Positions 1 to 7,584 of a DNA stretch of 17,802 bases are shown here, piece after piece. Below the pieces are notes generated by a model. That model was not told the origin of the DNA, ran no database searches, and worked only from the letters and a program-made list of their open reading frames with translations. The number at the start of each line of letters is the position of its first letter. Positions within the stretch are counted from its first letter, which is position 1. Source of the DNA: an uncultured Clostridia bacterium (GTDB lineage: Bacteria; Bacillota; Clostridia; Christensenellales; Aristaeellaceae); assembly GCA_937874275.1 (NCBI GenBank), contig CALNAU010000003.1, forward strand, positions 1 through 17,802, read 5' to 3'. Both the position numbers and the translations under genes were made by a program.

Positions 1-1400
1 AAGCGCCCATCGGTAATCAGCGCCACATCCTCATCCAGGCCCATGCCGGCGATGGCCGAGGTGATGGCCAGCATCTCCCGCATGCCCGGGCCGCCCTTGG
101 GGCCCTCGTAGCGGATGACCACCACATCGCCCTTGACAATGCTGCCCGCCTGGATGGCCTTGGCTGCTACCTCCTCGCCATCAAACACACGGGCGGGGCC
201 GCTGTGCTTGAGCATTTTGGGCGATACGGCGCTCTGCTTGACGATGCTGCCGCCGGGGGCCAGATTGCCAAACAGCACTGCCAGCCCGCCCTGCTGGGCG
301 TACGCGTTGTCGGGCGTGCGGATGACGGCATCGTTGCGGTTGGTCGCGGCGGCCATGTTGTCGGCCATGGTCTTGCCGGTCACGGTCAGGCAATCCCCGT
401 GTATCAGGCCGCGCTTGTTCAGCTCCCCGGCCACGGCGTGGATGCCGCCCGCCATGTCCAAATCCTGCACATGGTGCTTGCCCGCCGGGGCCAGTTTGCA
501 CAGGTTGGGGGTGGCAGCGCTGATGCGGTTGAGCTCCTCCAGCGAGTAGGCAAGCCCCGCCTCCCGCGCGATGGCCGCCAGGTGCAGCGCGGTGTTGGTG
601 GAGCAGCCCAACGCCATGTCCACCGTAAGCGCGTTCTCCAGCGCCTGGGCGGTCAGGATATCCCGGGCGCGGATGTTGTTGTCCAGCAAGGCCATGATTT
701 GCATGCCCGTGGCCTTGGCCAGACGCAGGCGGCCCGCGTACACCGCGGGGATGGTGCCATTGCCCGGCAGGGCCAGGCCCAATGCCTCGGTCAGGCAGTT
801 CATGGAGTTGGCCGTGAACATGCCCGAGCAGCTGCCGCAGCCGGGGCAGGCGGACTCCTCCACCAGCGCCAGGTCGGCCACCGTGATGCGGTCGGTGTTC
901 AAGGCACCCACGGCCTCAAACACGCTGTTGAGGTCCAGCGGGCCCTGCCCAATATCCAGCGACAGCATGGGCCCGCCGGACACAAAGATGCTGGGCAGGT
1001 TGAGCCGGGCTGCCGCCATCAGCATGCCGGGCACCACCTTGTCGCAGCTGGGGATGAATACCATGGCGTCAAAGCAGTGCGCTCGGGCCATGCACTCGAT
1101 GGAATCTGCAATCAGCTCGCGCGTACAAAGCGAATAGCGCATGCCCTCATGCCCCATGGCGATGCCATCGCACACGGCGATGGTGTTAAACTCAAGCGGC
1201 GTGCCGCCGGCCATCAACACGCCGTCCTTGACGGCGCGGGCCACCTTGTCCAGGTGCACATGGCCGGGCACCACCTCGTTGAAGGAATTGGCGATGCCAA
1301 TCAGCGGCCGGCGGATTTGCCCGTCAGATAGGCCGGCCGCCTTGAGCAGCGAGCGCTGCGGCGCGCGCTGGGCCCCCTCCTTCATGATGTTTGAATGCAT
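1..1400 (-). CDS. ilvD: Dihydroxy-acid dehydratase IlvD (partial, C-terminus off the left edge)
   Basis: Dehydrates 2,3-dihydroxy-isovalerate and 2,3-dihydroxy-3-methylvalerate to the 2-keto acid precursors of valine and isoleucine; cytoplasmic iron-sulfur enzyme. About 466 residues are visible of a usual ~555. The N-terminal region has NSFNEVVPGHVHLD followed by the VCDGIAMGHEGM block, PSCDKVVPGMLMA, and the cluster-binding CPGCGSCSGMFTANSMN (about 812-850). VPGH in place of the PCN seen in [2Fe-2S] plant-type enzymes resembles the E. coli-type oxygen-sensitive class, which fits an anaerobe; the cluster type is inference. Near the edge GPKGGPGMREM and ALITDGR are visible, and the FSG of the active-site block is just outside. 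The ATG at 1400 has AAGGGA seven bases upstream. It starts one base after the ilvC stop, so it is the fourth ilv gene of the operon. Confidence 0.97.
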   Translation of the reverse strand, partial: MHSNIMKEGAQRAPQRSLLKAAGLSDGQIRRPLIGIANSFNEVVPGHVHLDKVARAVKDGVLMAGGTPLEFNTIAVCDGIAMGHEGMRYSLCTRELIADSIECMARAHCFDAMVFIPSCDKVVPGMLMAAARLNLPSIFVSGGPMLSLDIGQGPLDLNSVFEAVGALNTDRITVADLALVEESACPGCGSCSGMFTANSMNCLTEALGLALPGNGTIPAVYAGRLRLAKATGMQIMALLDNNIRARDILTAQALENALTVDMALGCSTNTALHLAAIAREAGLAYSLEELNRISAATPNLCKLAPAGKHHVQDLDMAGGIHAVAGELNKRGLIHGDCLTVTGKTMADNMAAATNRNDAVIRTPDNAYAQQGGLAVLFGNLAPGGSIVKQSAVSPKMLKHSGPARVFDGEEVAAKAIQAGSIVKGDVVVIRYEGPKGGPGMREMLAITSAIAGMGLDEDVALITDGR

Positions 1401-1401
1401 A

Positions 1402-2427
1402 TTACTGTCCCTTTCCGGATTCCTGCGCGGCGGCGTCCGGGCGCTTCCAGCTCATCTTTTCGCGCAGGTCGGCGCCGGTGGTCTCAAGCAGGCTGGTCTG
1501 AGCCATGTGGCGCAGTGCGTTGAACTGCGGGCGGCCGGCCTGGTTTTCCAGAATCCAGCTGCGGGCAAAGCTGCCATCCTGAATCTCCGCGAGCACCTTC
1601 TTCATTTCCTTTTTGGTCTCCTCGGTGACGATGCGCGGCCCCACCATGTAGTCGCCGTATTCGGCGGTATCGCTGATGGAGTAGCGCATGAAGCTCAGAC
1701 CGCCCGCGATGGCCAGGTCGATGATCAGCTTCATCTCGTGCATGCACTCAAAGTAGGCGCTCTCGGGCTGATAGCCGGCCTCCACCAAGGTGTCAAAGCC
1801 TGCTTTCATCAGCGCGGTCACGCCGCCGCACAGCACGGCCTGCTCGCCAAACAAATCGGTCTCGGTCTCCTCTCGGAAGGTGGTCTCCAGCACCCCGGCG
1901 CGCGCGCCGCCGATGGCCGAGGCATAGGACAATGCGATATCCTTGGCGTTGCCGGTGGCATCTTGCTGCACGGCCACCAGACAGGGCACGCCACGCCCCT
2001 CCTGAAACTGGGTGCGCACAGTGTGGCCGGGTCCCTTGGGCGCCACCATGATGATGTTGACATCCTGGGGCGGCACAATCTGCCCGTAGTGGATGTTAAA
2101 GCCATGGGCGAAGGCCAGCGTCATGCCGGGGCGCAGATGGGGCGCGATGCACTGCTTGTAAAGGGCGGCCTGCTTTTCATCGTTGACCAGCATCATCACC
2201 ACATCGCAGGCCTGCACGGCATCCTGCGTGTTCATCACGGTGAAACCGGCGGCGCTGGCGCGCTCGGCGGACTTGGAACCTTCATACAGGCCGATGACCA
2301 CCTCCACGCCCGAATCCCGCAGGTTCTGCGCGTGCGCGTGCCCCTGGCTGCCATAGCCCACCACGGCCACCTTCTTGCCCTTCAGCAGCTCCTGATTGCA
2401 GTCCTTGTCATAATACATCGTCGCCAT
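1402..2427 (-). CDS. ilvC: Ketol-acid reductoisomerase IlvC (class I, 341 aa)
   Basis: Isomerises and reduces acetolactate or acetohydroxybutyrate using a nicotinamide cofactor and Mg2+; second common step of valine, leucine and isoleucine synthesis, cytoplasmic. The N-terminal Rossmann domain shows GYGSQGHAHAQNLRDSG; the cofactor loop reads GLYEGSKSAERA, with Tyr where many enzymes have Arg, a form I recall as common in clostridia. Then come NDEKQAALY, FAHGFNIHYGQIVPP, APKGPGHTVR, and a C-terminal knotted helical domain with ECMHEMKLIIDL supplying metal-binding acidic residues. Length is normal for the short class. ATG 2427 has AAGGAG seven bases upstream. The first 20 bases overlap the 3' end of ilvN in another frame, suggesting translational coupling. 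The last ~20 residues (PDAAAQESGKGQ) form an unstructured tail. Confidence 0.97.
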   Translation of the reverse strand: MATMYYDKDCNQELLKGKKVAVVGYGSQGHAHAQNLRDSGVEVVIGLYEGSKSAERASAAGFTVMNTQDAVQACDVVMMLVNDEKQAALYKQCIAPHLRPGMTLAFAHGFNIHYGQIVPPQDVNIIMVAPKGPGHTVRTQFQEGRGVPCLVAVQQDATGNAKDIALSYASAIGGARAGVLETTFREETETDLFGEQAVLCGGVTALMKAGFDTLVEAGYQPESAYFECMHEMKLIIDLAIAGGLSFMRYSISDTAEYGDYMVGPRIVTEETKKEMKKVLAEIQDGSFARSWILENQAGRPQFNALRHMAQTSLLETTGADLREKMSWKRPDAAAQESGKGQ

Positions 2428-2944
2428 GTGTCTGCTCCTTCTGCTGCTGATGCAGCTTGTATTCTCCGCGGCCGATGGCCGTCAGGCCGGTTCGGCACAG
2501 CTCGGTTACGCCATAGGGTGCCAGGTAGGCGATAAAGGCATCCAGCTTTGTCTTTTCGCCTGTGATTTCCGCGATGATGCTGCTGGGCGTCAGGTCCACG
2601 ATTTTGGCGCGGAACACCTTGACCGCTTCCTGCACCTGGGCCAGCTGGTCGGGCCCGGCCTGCACCTTGACCATCATCAATTCCCGCAGCACGGTGCGGT
2701 CCAGCTCCATCACCGTGACGGTGCGCACGTCGTGTAGCTTTTCCAGCTGGCGCACAATCTGCTCGCGCACGCGGTCATCCCCGCTGGTCTGGATGGTGAT
2801 GCGGGAGACGCGGCTGTCCTCGGTCTCCCCCACCGACAGGCTGTCGATGTTAAAGCCCCGCCTGCCAAAAAGGCTGGATACCCGGGTCAGCACGCCCGCC
2901 TGGTTGTTGACCAGCATGGCCAACACAAATGTCTCAGCGCCCAT
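2408..2944 (-). CDS. ilvN: Acetolactate synthase small (regulatory) subunit
   Basis: Regulatory subunit that activates the large subunit IlvB and usually gives it valine feedback inhibition. At 178 residues it has the usual two-part form: an N-terminal ACT domain (about residues 5-78; LAMLVNNQAGVLTRVSSLF, then GFNIDSLSVG and SRITI), and a C-terminal domain (about 85-165) with FRAKIVDLTPSSIIAEITG. The ATG at 2944 lies four bases after the ilvB stop, and the end of ilvB (AGGGGGTGA) acts as its ribosome binding site, so the two subunits are translationally coupled. The last ~12 residues, rich in Gln and charged residues, lie over the ilvC ribosome binding site and start. Sensitivity to valine cannot be read from the sequence. 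Confidence 0.96.
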   Translation of the reverse strand: MGAETFVLAMLVNNQAGVLTRVSSLFGRRGFNIDSLSVGETEDSRVSRITIQTSGDDRVREQIVRQLEKLHDVRTVTVMELDRTVLRELMMVKVQAGPDQLAQVQEAVKVFRAKIVDLTPSSIIAEITGEKTKLDAFIAYLAPYGVTELCRTGLTAIGRGEYKLHQQQKEQTHGDDVL

Positions 2945-2948
2945 GCCC

Positions 2949-4616
2949 TCACCCCCTCAAGATAATCTGGTCGATGGTGCCGCCGGGCGGGATCATGGGC
3001 AGCACCTTTTCATCCCGGTCAATCAGCACATCCAGCAGCACCGGCCCCTGCCAGGCAAGCGCCTGGTTGAGGGCGCCGTCCAGCTGCTCCTTGTGGTCGA
3101 TGCGCAGGCTCTTGGCGCCAAACGCCTCGGCCAGCTTCACAAAATCCGTCACGCGGCCATCCATAGTAGTGCTGGCGTAGCGCTGGTCATAAAACAGGGT
3201 TTGCCACTGGCGCACCATGCCCAGCACGCTGTTGTTGAGCACCACGATAAGCAGCGGCAGCTGGTTGGTAACCGCCGTGGCCAATTCCGACAGATTCATG
3301 TGAAAGCTGCCGTCGCTGGTAATCAGCAAGGTGCGGTGCCCCGTGCCCATGCAGGCGCCGATGGCGGCGCCCATGCCGAAGCCCATGGTGCCCAGCCCGC
3401 CCGAGGTGATGAAGGTGCGCGGACGCTGAAACTTGTAGTACTGCGCGGTCCACATCTGGTGCTGGCCCACATCGGTGGCCACGATGGCGTCATCGGCCAG
3501 CTTGGCATACAGGGCTTCCAGCACCATCTGCGGGTTGAGGCGCGCGTTGTCCATGCCCAGGTGACTGTCGGGCATGCGCACGATGGCCTGTACCTCTTCT
3601 TCCCAATCGCTCTGCTGACGGCTGATGCCCATGTCCAGCAGCGCCTCCAGGATGGCCTTCACATCGCCCACCACCGAGGCGTAGGCGGGTATGTTCTTGC
3701 CGATTTCGGCGGGGTCGATGTCCAGGTGCAGCACCTTTTTGCCATTGGCAAATGACAGCTTGTTGCCCGTCGCCCGGTCCGAAAACCGGCTGCCCACGGC
3801 GATCAGCAGATCGCAGCTGGCCATGGCCTTGCTGGCCGCATAGCGCCCGTGCATGCCCGTCATACCCAGAAACAGCGGATGCCGGTGCGGCATGGCGGAT
3901 AAGCCCATCATGCTGCTGCCCACGGGGGCCGACAGGCTTTCGGCAAAGCGGGTCAGCGCCTCCGAAGCGCCCGCCGTCACCACCCCGCCGCCCGCATAAA
4001 TAAATGGACGGGAGGATGCGGCAATCAGCGCCCTTGCCTCCTCCAGCGCCTGCGGGGACAAGGCCCGGCGGCCGTTCGCGGGGGCGGGCTTGCGGTATTC
4101 ATACTCACACTGGCCGCGCTGCACATCCTTGGGGATATCCACCAGCACGGGGCCTGGACGGCCCGATGCCGCCAGGTGAAAGGCCTCGCGCAGGGTATCG
4201 GCCAGGGCATCAATGTCCTTCACAATGTAGTTATGCTTGGTGATGGGCATGGTGATGCCGGTGATATCCACCTCCTGGAAGCTGTCGCGGCCGATGAGGT
4301 TGACAGCCACATTGCCGGTGATGGCCACCATGGGCACCGAATCCAGGTAGGCGTTGGCGATGCCGGTGACCAGGTTGGTGGCGCCGGGGCCGGAGGTGGC
4401 GATGACCACGCCGGTGCGCCCGGTGGCACGGGCATAGCCATCGGCCGCGTGGGCGGCGCCCTGCTCGTGGCAGGTGATGACGTGCCGGATGACATCCGAC
4501 GCTTTGTACAGCTCGTCATAGACATCCAGCACCGCGCCGCCCGGATACCCGAACACGGTATCCACCCCATGCTCCTTAAAAACTTCGATTAACACCTGCG
4601 CGCCGTTAATCTGCAT
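2949..4616 (-). CDS. ilvB: Acetolactate synthase large (catalytic) subunit
   Basis: Thiamine diphosphate-dependent synthase that condenses two pyruvates to acetolactate, or pyruvate plus 2-ketobutyrate to acetohydroxybutyrate; first committed step for valine, leucine and isoleucine. At 555 residues it has all three TPP-enzyme domains: N-terminal FGYPGGAVLDVYDEL and the catalytic Glu in CHEQGAAHAADGYARATG, the central domain with GSRFSDRATG, and the C-terminal GGLGTMGFGMGAAIGA followed by the Mg-TPP motif. That motif reads TSDGSFHMNLSEL...LNN, with Ser in place of the usual first Gly. The start chosen is ATG 4616 (MQINGAQ). A longer frame exists, but the AAGGAGGA at 4621-4628 lies inside it, so 4616 is the real start. 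Expression is probably controlled by the attenuator directly upstream. Confidence 0.97.
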   Translation of the reverse strand: MQINGAQVLIEVFKEHGVDTVFGYPGGAVLDVYDELYKASDVIRHVITCHEQGAAHAADGYARATGRTGVVIATSGPGATNLVTGIANAYLDSVPMVAITGNVAVNLIGRDSFQEVDITGITMPITKHNYIVKDIDALADTLREAFHLAASGRPGPVLVDIPKDVQRGQCEYEYRKPAPANGRRALSPQALEEARALIAASSRPFIYAGGGVVTAGASEALTRFAESLSAPVGSSMMGLSAMPHRHPLFLGMTGMHGRYAASKAMASCDLLIAVGSRFSDRATGNKLSFANGKKVLHLDIDPAEIGKNIPAYASVVGDVKAILEALLDMGISRQQSDWEEEVQAIVRMPDSHLGMDNARLNPQMVLEALYAKLADDAIVATDVGQHQMWTAQYYKFQRPRTFITSGGLGTMGFGMGAAIGACMGTGHRTLLITSDGSFHMNLSELATAVTNQLPLLIVVLNNSVLGMVRQWQTLFYDQRYASTTMDGRVTDFVKLAEAFGAKSLRIDHKEQLDGALNQALAWQGPVLLDVLIDRDEKVLPMIPPGGTIDQIILRG

Positions 4617-4635
4617 GCCTTCCTCCTTGTCCATC

Positions 4636-4669
4636 AAAAAACCCTGCCGCCGTGTGCACGGTGACAGGG
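4636..4669 (-). terminator. Intrinsic terminator in the ilvB leader (attenuator)
   Basis: On the minus strand CCCTGTC pairs with GGCAGGG, then after one A/C mismatch CCGT pairs with ACGG around a GCAC loop; six U follow at once (4636-4641). This is a textbook intrinsic terminator, but it sits inside the leader, ending eight bases before the ilvB ribosome binding site. A terminator between promoter and first gene acts as an attenuator. The 5' arm can also pair upstream (see the antiterminator entry). Confidence 0.88.
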
Positions 4670-4725
4670 GATTTACTCCTAAACGCCTGTTTCTCTTACA
4701 GACATCCCTTCCTGCTGCACAACGG
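4650..4725 (-). promoter_or_regulatory. Alternative RNA pairings competing with the ilvB terminator
   Basis: Seen by eye on the minus strand. (a) ACAGG (4690-4686) can pair with CCTGT (4668-4664), with an inner UUUA/UAAA stem around GGAG; this uses the 5' arm of the terminator. (b) CCGTTGTGCA (4725-4716, leader codons 26-29) can pair with TGCACACGG (4658-4650) in the terminator loop and 3' arm, nine pairs with one bulged U. (c) GATGTCTGT (4706-4698, end of the leader peptide) can pair with ACAGGCGTT (4690-4682), which would block (a). Pairings (a) and (b) are candidate antiterminators and (c) a candidate anti-antiterminator. Energies were not computed. Confidence 0.55.
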
Positions 4726-4800
4726 CTGTATGGCCTTGCGAATAATTCGTACAAGGCCGCCAATAAGGAGCAGGACCAGAGCGCTGCGGGTAAGGGTCAT
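4696..4800 (-). CDS. ilvB leader peptide, 34 aa, rich in Leu/Val/Ile
   Basis: A short open frame between the ilvB promoter and the leader terminator. Fourteen of 34 residues are branched-chain: Leu at 3, 8, 10, 11, 12, 16, 27, 34; Val at 9, 17; Ile at 13, 19, 20, 24. The core reads ALVLLLIGGLVRII, and the last sense codon is Leu (CTG). A GGGAGG ribosome binding site (4811-4816) lies ten bases before the ATG. Position, composition and the downstream terminator match the leader peptides of the enteric ilvGMEDA and ilvBN operons (IlvL, IvbL), where starvation stalls the ribosome and prevents termination. The hydrophobic core could instead be a tiny membrane helix, but the mixed Leu/Val/Ile codons directly upstream of an ilv terminator favour a sensor role. 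Confidence 0.75.
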   Translation of the reverse strand: MTLTRSALVLLLIGGLVRIIRKAIQPLCSRKGCL

Positions 4801-4845
4801 GAATGTGTGTCCTCCCATGTGTCTGCGGCGAAACCGCTTGTGCGG

Positions 4846-4875
4846 AATATAGCATTGTCCGCGCAACACAGTCAA
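4846..4875 (-). promoter_or_regulatory. Promoter of the ilvBNCD operon
   Basis: On the minus strand a -35 TTGACT (4870-4875) is followed after 18 bases by TATATT (4846-4851). The bases TGC before TATATT form an extended -10 (TGn). Transcription would begin near 4839, giving a leader of about 220 nt before ilvB. No AGGGTGGNACCGCG T-box core is present in the leader. Confidence 0.75.
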
Positions 4876-4908
4876 GCGAAAAACTGTACTTACAATGTCT
4901 TTGTATAC

Positions 4909-4937
4909 AAAAAGGACGCTGCTATACAGCAACGTCC
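4909..4937 (-). terminator. Intrinsic terminator of the opp operon
   Basis: On the minus strand GGACGTTGCT pairs with AGCAGCGTCC (ten pairs, one U-G) around a GTAT loop, followed by five U. It lies 17 bases after the stop of the zinc-ribbon gene and 34 bases before the ilv promoter, so it separates the opp and ilv operons. Confidence 0.88.
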
Positions 4938-4953
4938 CGGTAAAATAAATCCT

Positions 4954-5172
4954 TCAGCGCAGTAGGCGCCAGACAAGTATGCAAGCTGCAATCGCATAAC
5001 CGATTATGCTCAACCACCGTTTTATCTTTCGCTGACTGCTTGCAGAGAGTCCAACACCAGAAAGCGGTATCAGTTCACCTTCACAGAAGGGACACTTTGT
5101 CATATGGTCCAACACATTGCGCATGCAATGCGGACACGGGGTCAAATGTCGCTGAAAAGACGGCGTGCCCAT
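4954..5172 (-). CDS. Small zinc-ribbon membrane protein, 72 aa
   Basis: Not recognised as a named family. The N-terminal part holds two CxxC knuckles, CPHC (Cys13, Cys16) and CPFC (Cys27, Cys30), ten residues apart, a typical zinc ribbon. A linker with a basic stretch (QRKIKRW, about 47-53) leads to one transmembrane helix at about 53-70, ending in LLR. The basic residues before the helix suggest the zinc ribbon faces the cytoplasm (inference). ATG 5172 has a weak AGG five bases upstream and sits six bases after the stop of the preceding small gene, so it is the last gene of the opp operon, just before its terminator. A role in the transporter is possible but unproven. Confidence 0.7.
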   Translation of the reverse strand: MGTPSFQRHLTPCPHCMRNVLDHMTKCPFCEGELIPLSGVGLSASSQRKIKRWLSIIGYAIAACILVWRLLR

Positions 5173-5178
5173 AGATAC

Positions 5179-5424
5179 CTACGAGAACCAAACCTTCGTG
5201 CAAAATAGAACGAACAAAACAATCCCCAGGGATATTACACCAACCACAGTCAACCCAGCCCCCAGTGCCCCGAAAATGGCCTGGCGGGCCTGGCGCTTAT
5301 CCATGAGGGTAACACGGCTTCTCTCGTCTTGTATCTGGTTGGGGACATACCAAGGCATCCCCTCTACATTCATGGAGGCCACCGTGCGTCCATCATCTTC
5401 TATCAGGTTTCGTTGTTTAGGCAA
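5179..5424 (-). CDS. Small single-pass membrane protein, 81 aa
   Basis: No family recognised. A soluble, charged N-terminal part of about 48 residues, with a patch DDGRTVASMNVEGMPWYVP, is followed by basic residues (DKRQARQ) and one long transmembrane helix at about 50-74. The start is TTG 5424: GAGGAG, formed by the last two codons of oppF, lies six bases upstream, and the oppF stop is three bases before the start codon. It is thus translationally coupled to oppF. The topology is probably N-in. It may be an accessory subunit of the peptide transporter, or simply a passenger in the operon; sequence alone does not decide. Confidence 0.7.
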   Translation of the reverse strand: MPKQRNLIEDDGRTVASMNVEGMPWYVPNQIQDERSRVTLMDKRQARQAIFGALGAGLTVVGVISLGIVLFVLFCTKVWFS

Positions 5425-5427
5425 ATT

Positions 5428-6441
5428 TTACTCCTCGTCGTAATACAGGTGGCAGGCAACCATATGACCGTTGATATCCACTTGCTTAGGGACAACCGTG
5501 GAGCAACGCTCCAACCGCCGCGAGCATCGGGTGTGGAATTTGCAGCCAGTGGGCGGATTAGCAGGCGAGGGAATGCTCCCCTCCAGAATAATGCGCTCCA
5601 TTTTCACCGTAGGATCCGGAACGGGAATAGCGCTGAATAGCGCTTGCGTGTAGGGATGCAACGGATTGGCGAATATCTCACGTTTGTCCGCATACTCAAC
5701 CAAAGAGCCCAGATACATCACGCCCACCGTGTCTGATATATGCTCCACCACGGATAAGTCATGGGAGATGAACAAATAGGCCAGCCCAAACTCTTTTTGC
5801 AAATCATCCAGCAGGTTGATAATTTGCGCTTGAATCGACACATCCAGGGCGGAGACAGGCTCGTCACAAACAATGAAGGAAGGATTCAGCGCAAGCGCGC
5901 GCGCAATACAGATGCGCTGCCTTTGTCCGCCCGAGAACTCATGGGGATAGCGATCTTTATGATATTCCTGTAGTCCACAGGATTGCATAATATGAGTGAT
6001 GTACTCATCGTACTCACTTTCCTGCACAATCCCATGCTCTTTAACCGCTTCGCCAATGATTTCGCCAACAGGCATACGCGGAGACAAACTTGAGTAAGGA
6101 TCCTGAAATATAATCTGGATATGTGGGCGCGTTTTGCGCAACACCTCATGATCCATTTCGAAGATTTCTTTTCCTTCAAAGAAAACCTGGCCGTCCGTTT
6201 TATCGTTGAGCCGCAGCAGCGTTTTACCAACCGTCGTCTTTCCACAGCCAGATTCACCGACCAAACCCATGGTGGTGCCTCGTTTGATGGTGAAAGAGAC
6301 ATCATCAACCGCCTTGACAGAGCCAACTTCACGTCCAAAAAGACCCGCTTTGATGGGAAAATACTTTTTAAGGTTCCTGACCTCAATGAGATTGTCCGGT
6401 TGCGGCTGTTGTGTGTTCAGGTTTGTGTTCATGTTATCCAT
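5428..6441 (-). CDS. oppF: Oligopeptide ABC transporter ATP-binding protein OppF
   Basis: One of the two ATPases that drive peptide import through OppB/OppC at the inner face of the membrane. At 337 residues it shows Walker A GESGCGKTT, Q-loop IFQDPYSSLSPRM, ABC signature SGGQRQR, Walker B FIVCDEPVSALD, and the switch His in LFISHDLSVVEHI. The C-terminal oligopeptide/dipeptide-transporter extension has GCKFHTRC and a later Cys, typical of the family and in some members linked to an iron-sulfur site. The frame is open further upstream, but that stretch overlaps the end of oppD. ATG 6441 was chosen because it overlaps the oppD stop (ATGGATAA) and follows AGGA; ATG 6432 is an alternative. Confidence 0.95.
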   Translation of the reverse strand: MDNMNTNLNTQQPQPDNLIEVRNLKKYFPIKAGLFGREVGSVKAVDDVSFTIKRGTTMGLVGESGCGKTTVGKTLLRLNDKTDGQVFFEGKEIFEMDHEVLRKTRPHIQIIFQDPYSSLSPRMPVGEIIGEAVKEHGIVQESEYDEYITHIMQSCGLQEYHKDRYPHEFSGGQRQRICIARALALNPSFIVCDEPVSALDVSIQAQIINLLDDLQKEFGLAYLFISHDLSVVEHISDTVGVMYLGSLVEYADKREIFANPLHPYTQALFSAIPVPDPTVKMERIILEGSIPSPANPPTGCKFHTRCSRRLERCSTVVPKQVDINGHMVACHLYYDEE

Positions 6442-7579
6442 TGCGTATATCCTCATATAGATAGCAGGCAACGCTGTGCGTTGGGGAAATGTACCGCTGA
6501 GAGGGATACTCGCCTTCACATGCCGCAAAAGCCCGGTCGCAGCGATCCTTGAAGTAGCAGTAGTTGGGCATGTTGATTGGGTTGGGCACGGTGCCGGGGA
6601 TGCTGTACAGGCGCTCCACTTCGCGGTTAACAACGGGTTTGGACGCCATGAGGCCTACCGTGTAAGGATGCGATGGGTTCATGAACACTTCCTGCGCAGT
6701 GCCCTGTTCGACGATTCGGCCTGAATACATCACAACGACATAATCCGCCATCTCGGCAATGACGCCCAAGTCGTGGGTAATCAACATGATGGAAGAATTG
6801 ATTTTGTCCTTCAGGTTTCGCAGCAAATCCAGTATCTGCGCTTGAATGGTTACATCCAGCGCGGTGGTGGGCTCATCCGCAATCACCAATGTGGGGTTGC
6901 ACACCAGGGCCATGGCAATCATCACCCGCTGCCGCATACCGCCGGACAATTCGTGGGGGTACATGCTATACACGCCCTCGGCGTTGGCAATACCCACCGT
7001 GTCCAGTATTTCAATGGCTCGGGCCTTGGCCATATCGCTGGTCATGTCCGGATAGTGAAGAGTGATCACCTCTTCAATCTGCATACCAATGCGGAACACG
7101 GGATTCAGGCTGGTCATGGGCTCCTGGAAAATCATGGAGACCGTGTTGCCGCGTACCTTCTGCATGGCTTCCACAGGTGCTTTGGCCACATCAATGGCCT
7201 TGTCCCCCAGGTTGAGGCGAATTTCACCGCCCATAATCTGCCCCTGAGGCCGCTGCACCAGCTGCATCAAAGACAGGCTGGTGACTGATTTGCCGCAGCC
7301 GGATTCTCCCACAACGCCCACGGTTTTTCCCTTGGGTACGCTGAAGGTTACACCATCGACCGCTTTGACCGTGCCAACATCGGTGAAGAAGTAGGTTTTC
7401 AGTCCATCAAACTCCACCACGTTATTGGGGTCGTGCATCTGGGTCAGATACTCCGACTCGGGTACGTTCTTGCGATTGCGCTGCTTTTCAATGGCATCGG
7501 TAATCTGGCGATTGCGCTTGCTGATTGCGCGAGATTCCCTCGCGGATATATAGTTGGAACCCTTGTTCTTTGCCGTCAT
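6434..7579 (-). CDS. oppD: Oligopeptide ABC transporter ATP-binding protein OppD
   Basis: Second ATPase of the Opp importer. Walker A GESGCGKSV, Q-loop IFQEPMTSLNPV, signature LSGGMRQR, Walker B LVIADEPTTALD and switch His in LITHDLGVIAEMA are intact, and the C-terminal extension has the CYFKDRC motif. It is 381 residues long, with about 50 extra basic and polar residues before the ATPase fold begins (RESRAISKRNRQ), longer than most OppD proteins. ATG 7579 is chosen, with GAGG eight bases upstream formed at the end of oppC; a TTG at 7582 is directly before it and equally possible. It starts six bases after the oppC stop and overlaps the start of oppF. Confidence 0.95.
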   Translation of the reverse strand: MTAKNKGSNYISARESRAISKRNRQITDAIEKQRNRKNVPESEYLTQMHDPNNVVEFDGLKTYFFTDVGTVKAVDGVTFSVPKGKTVGVVGESGCGKSVTSLSLMQLVQRPQGQIMGGEIRLNLGDKAIDVAKAPVEAMQKVRGNTVSMIFQEPMTSLNPVFRIGMQIEEVITLHYPDMTSDMAKARAIEILDTVGIANAEGVYSMYPHELSGGMRQRVMIAMALVCNPTLVIADEPTTALDVTIQAQILDLLRNLKDKINSSIMLITHDLGVIAEMADYVVVMYSGRIVEQGTAQEVFMNPSHPYTVGLMASKPVVNREVERLYSIPGTVPNPINMPNYCYFKDRCDRAFAACEGEYPSQRYISPTHSVACYLYEDIRNG

Positions 7580-7584
7580 CAATC

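Noticed and set aside
204..2535. Long plus-strand frames opposite ilvD and ilvC
   Set aside because: GC-rich antisense shadows: His/Gly/Ala-rich products with no family features, lying over well-conserved ilv genes.
4617..4763. Longer N-terminus for IlvB
   Set aside because: The extra codons run through the terminator hairpin and the AAGGAGGA ribosome binding site, and add residues with no match to the family.
4617..4845. T-box riboswitch as regulator of ilvB
   Set aside because: I looked for the conserved AGGGTGGNACCGCG core and the stem I specifier layout and saw neither; the leader is also short for a T-box.
4801..4932. Longer version of the ilvB leader peptide
   Set aside because: The upstream part of this frame runs through the promoter -35 and -10 elements, so it would not be in the transcript; ATG 4800 with GGGAGG fits better.
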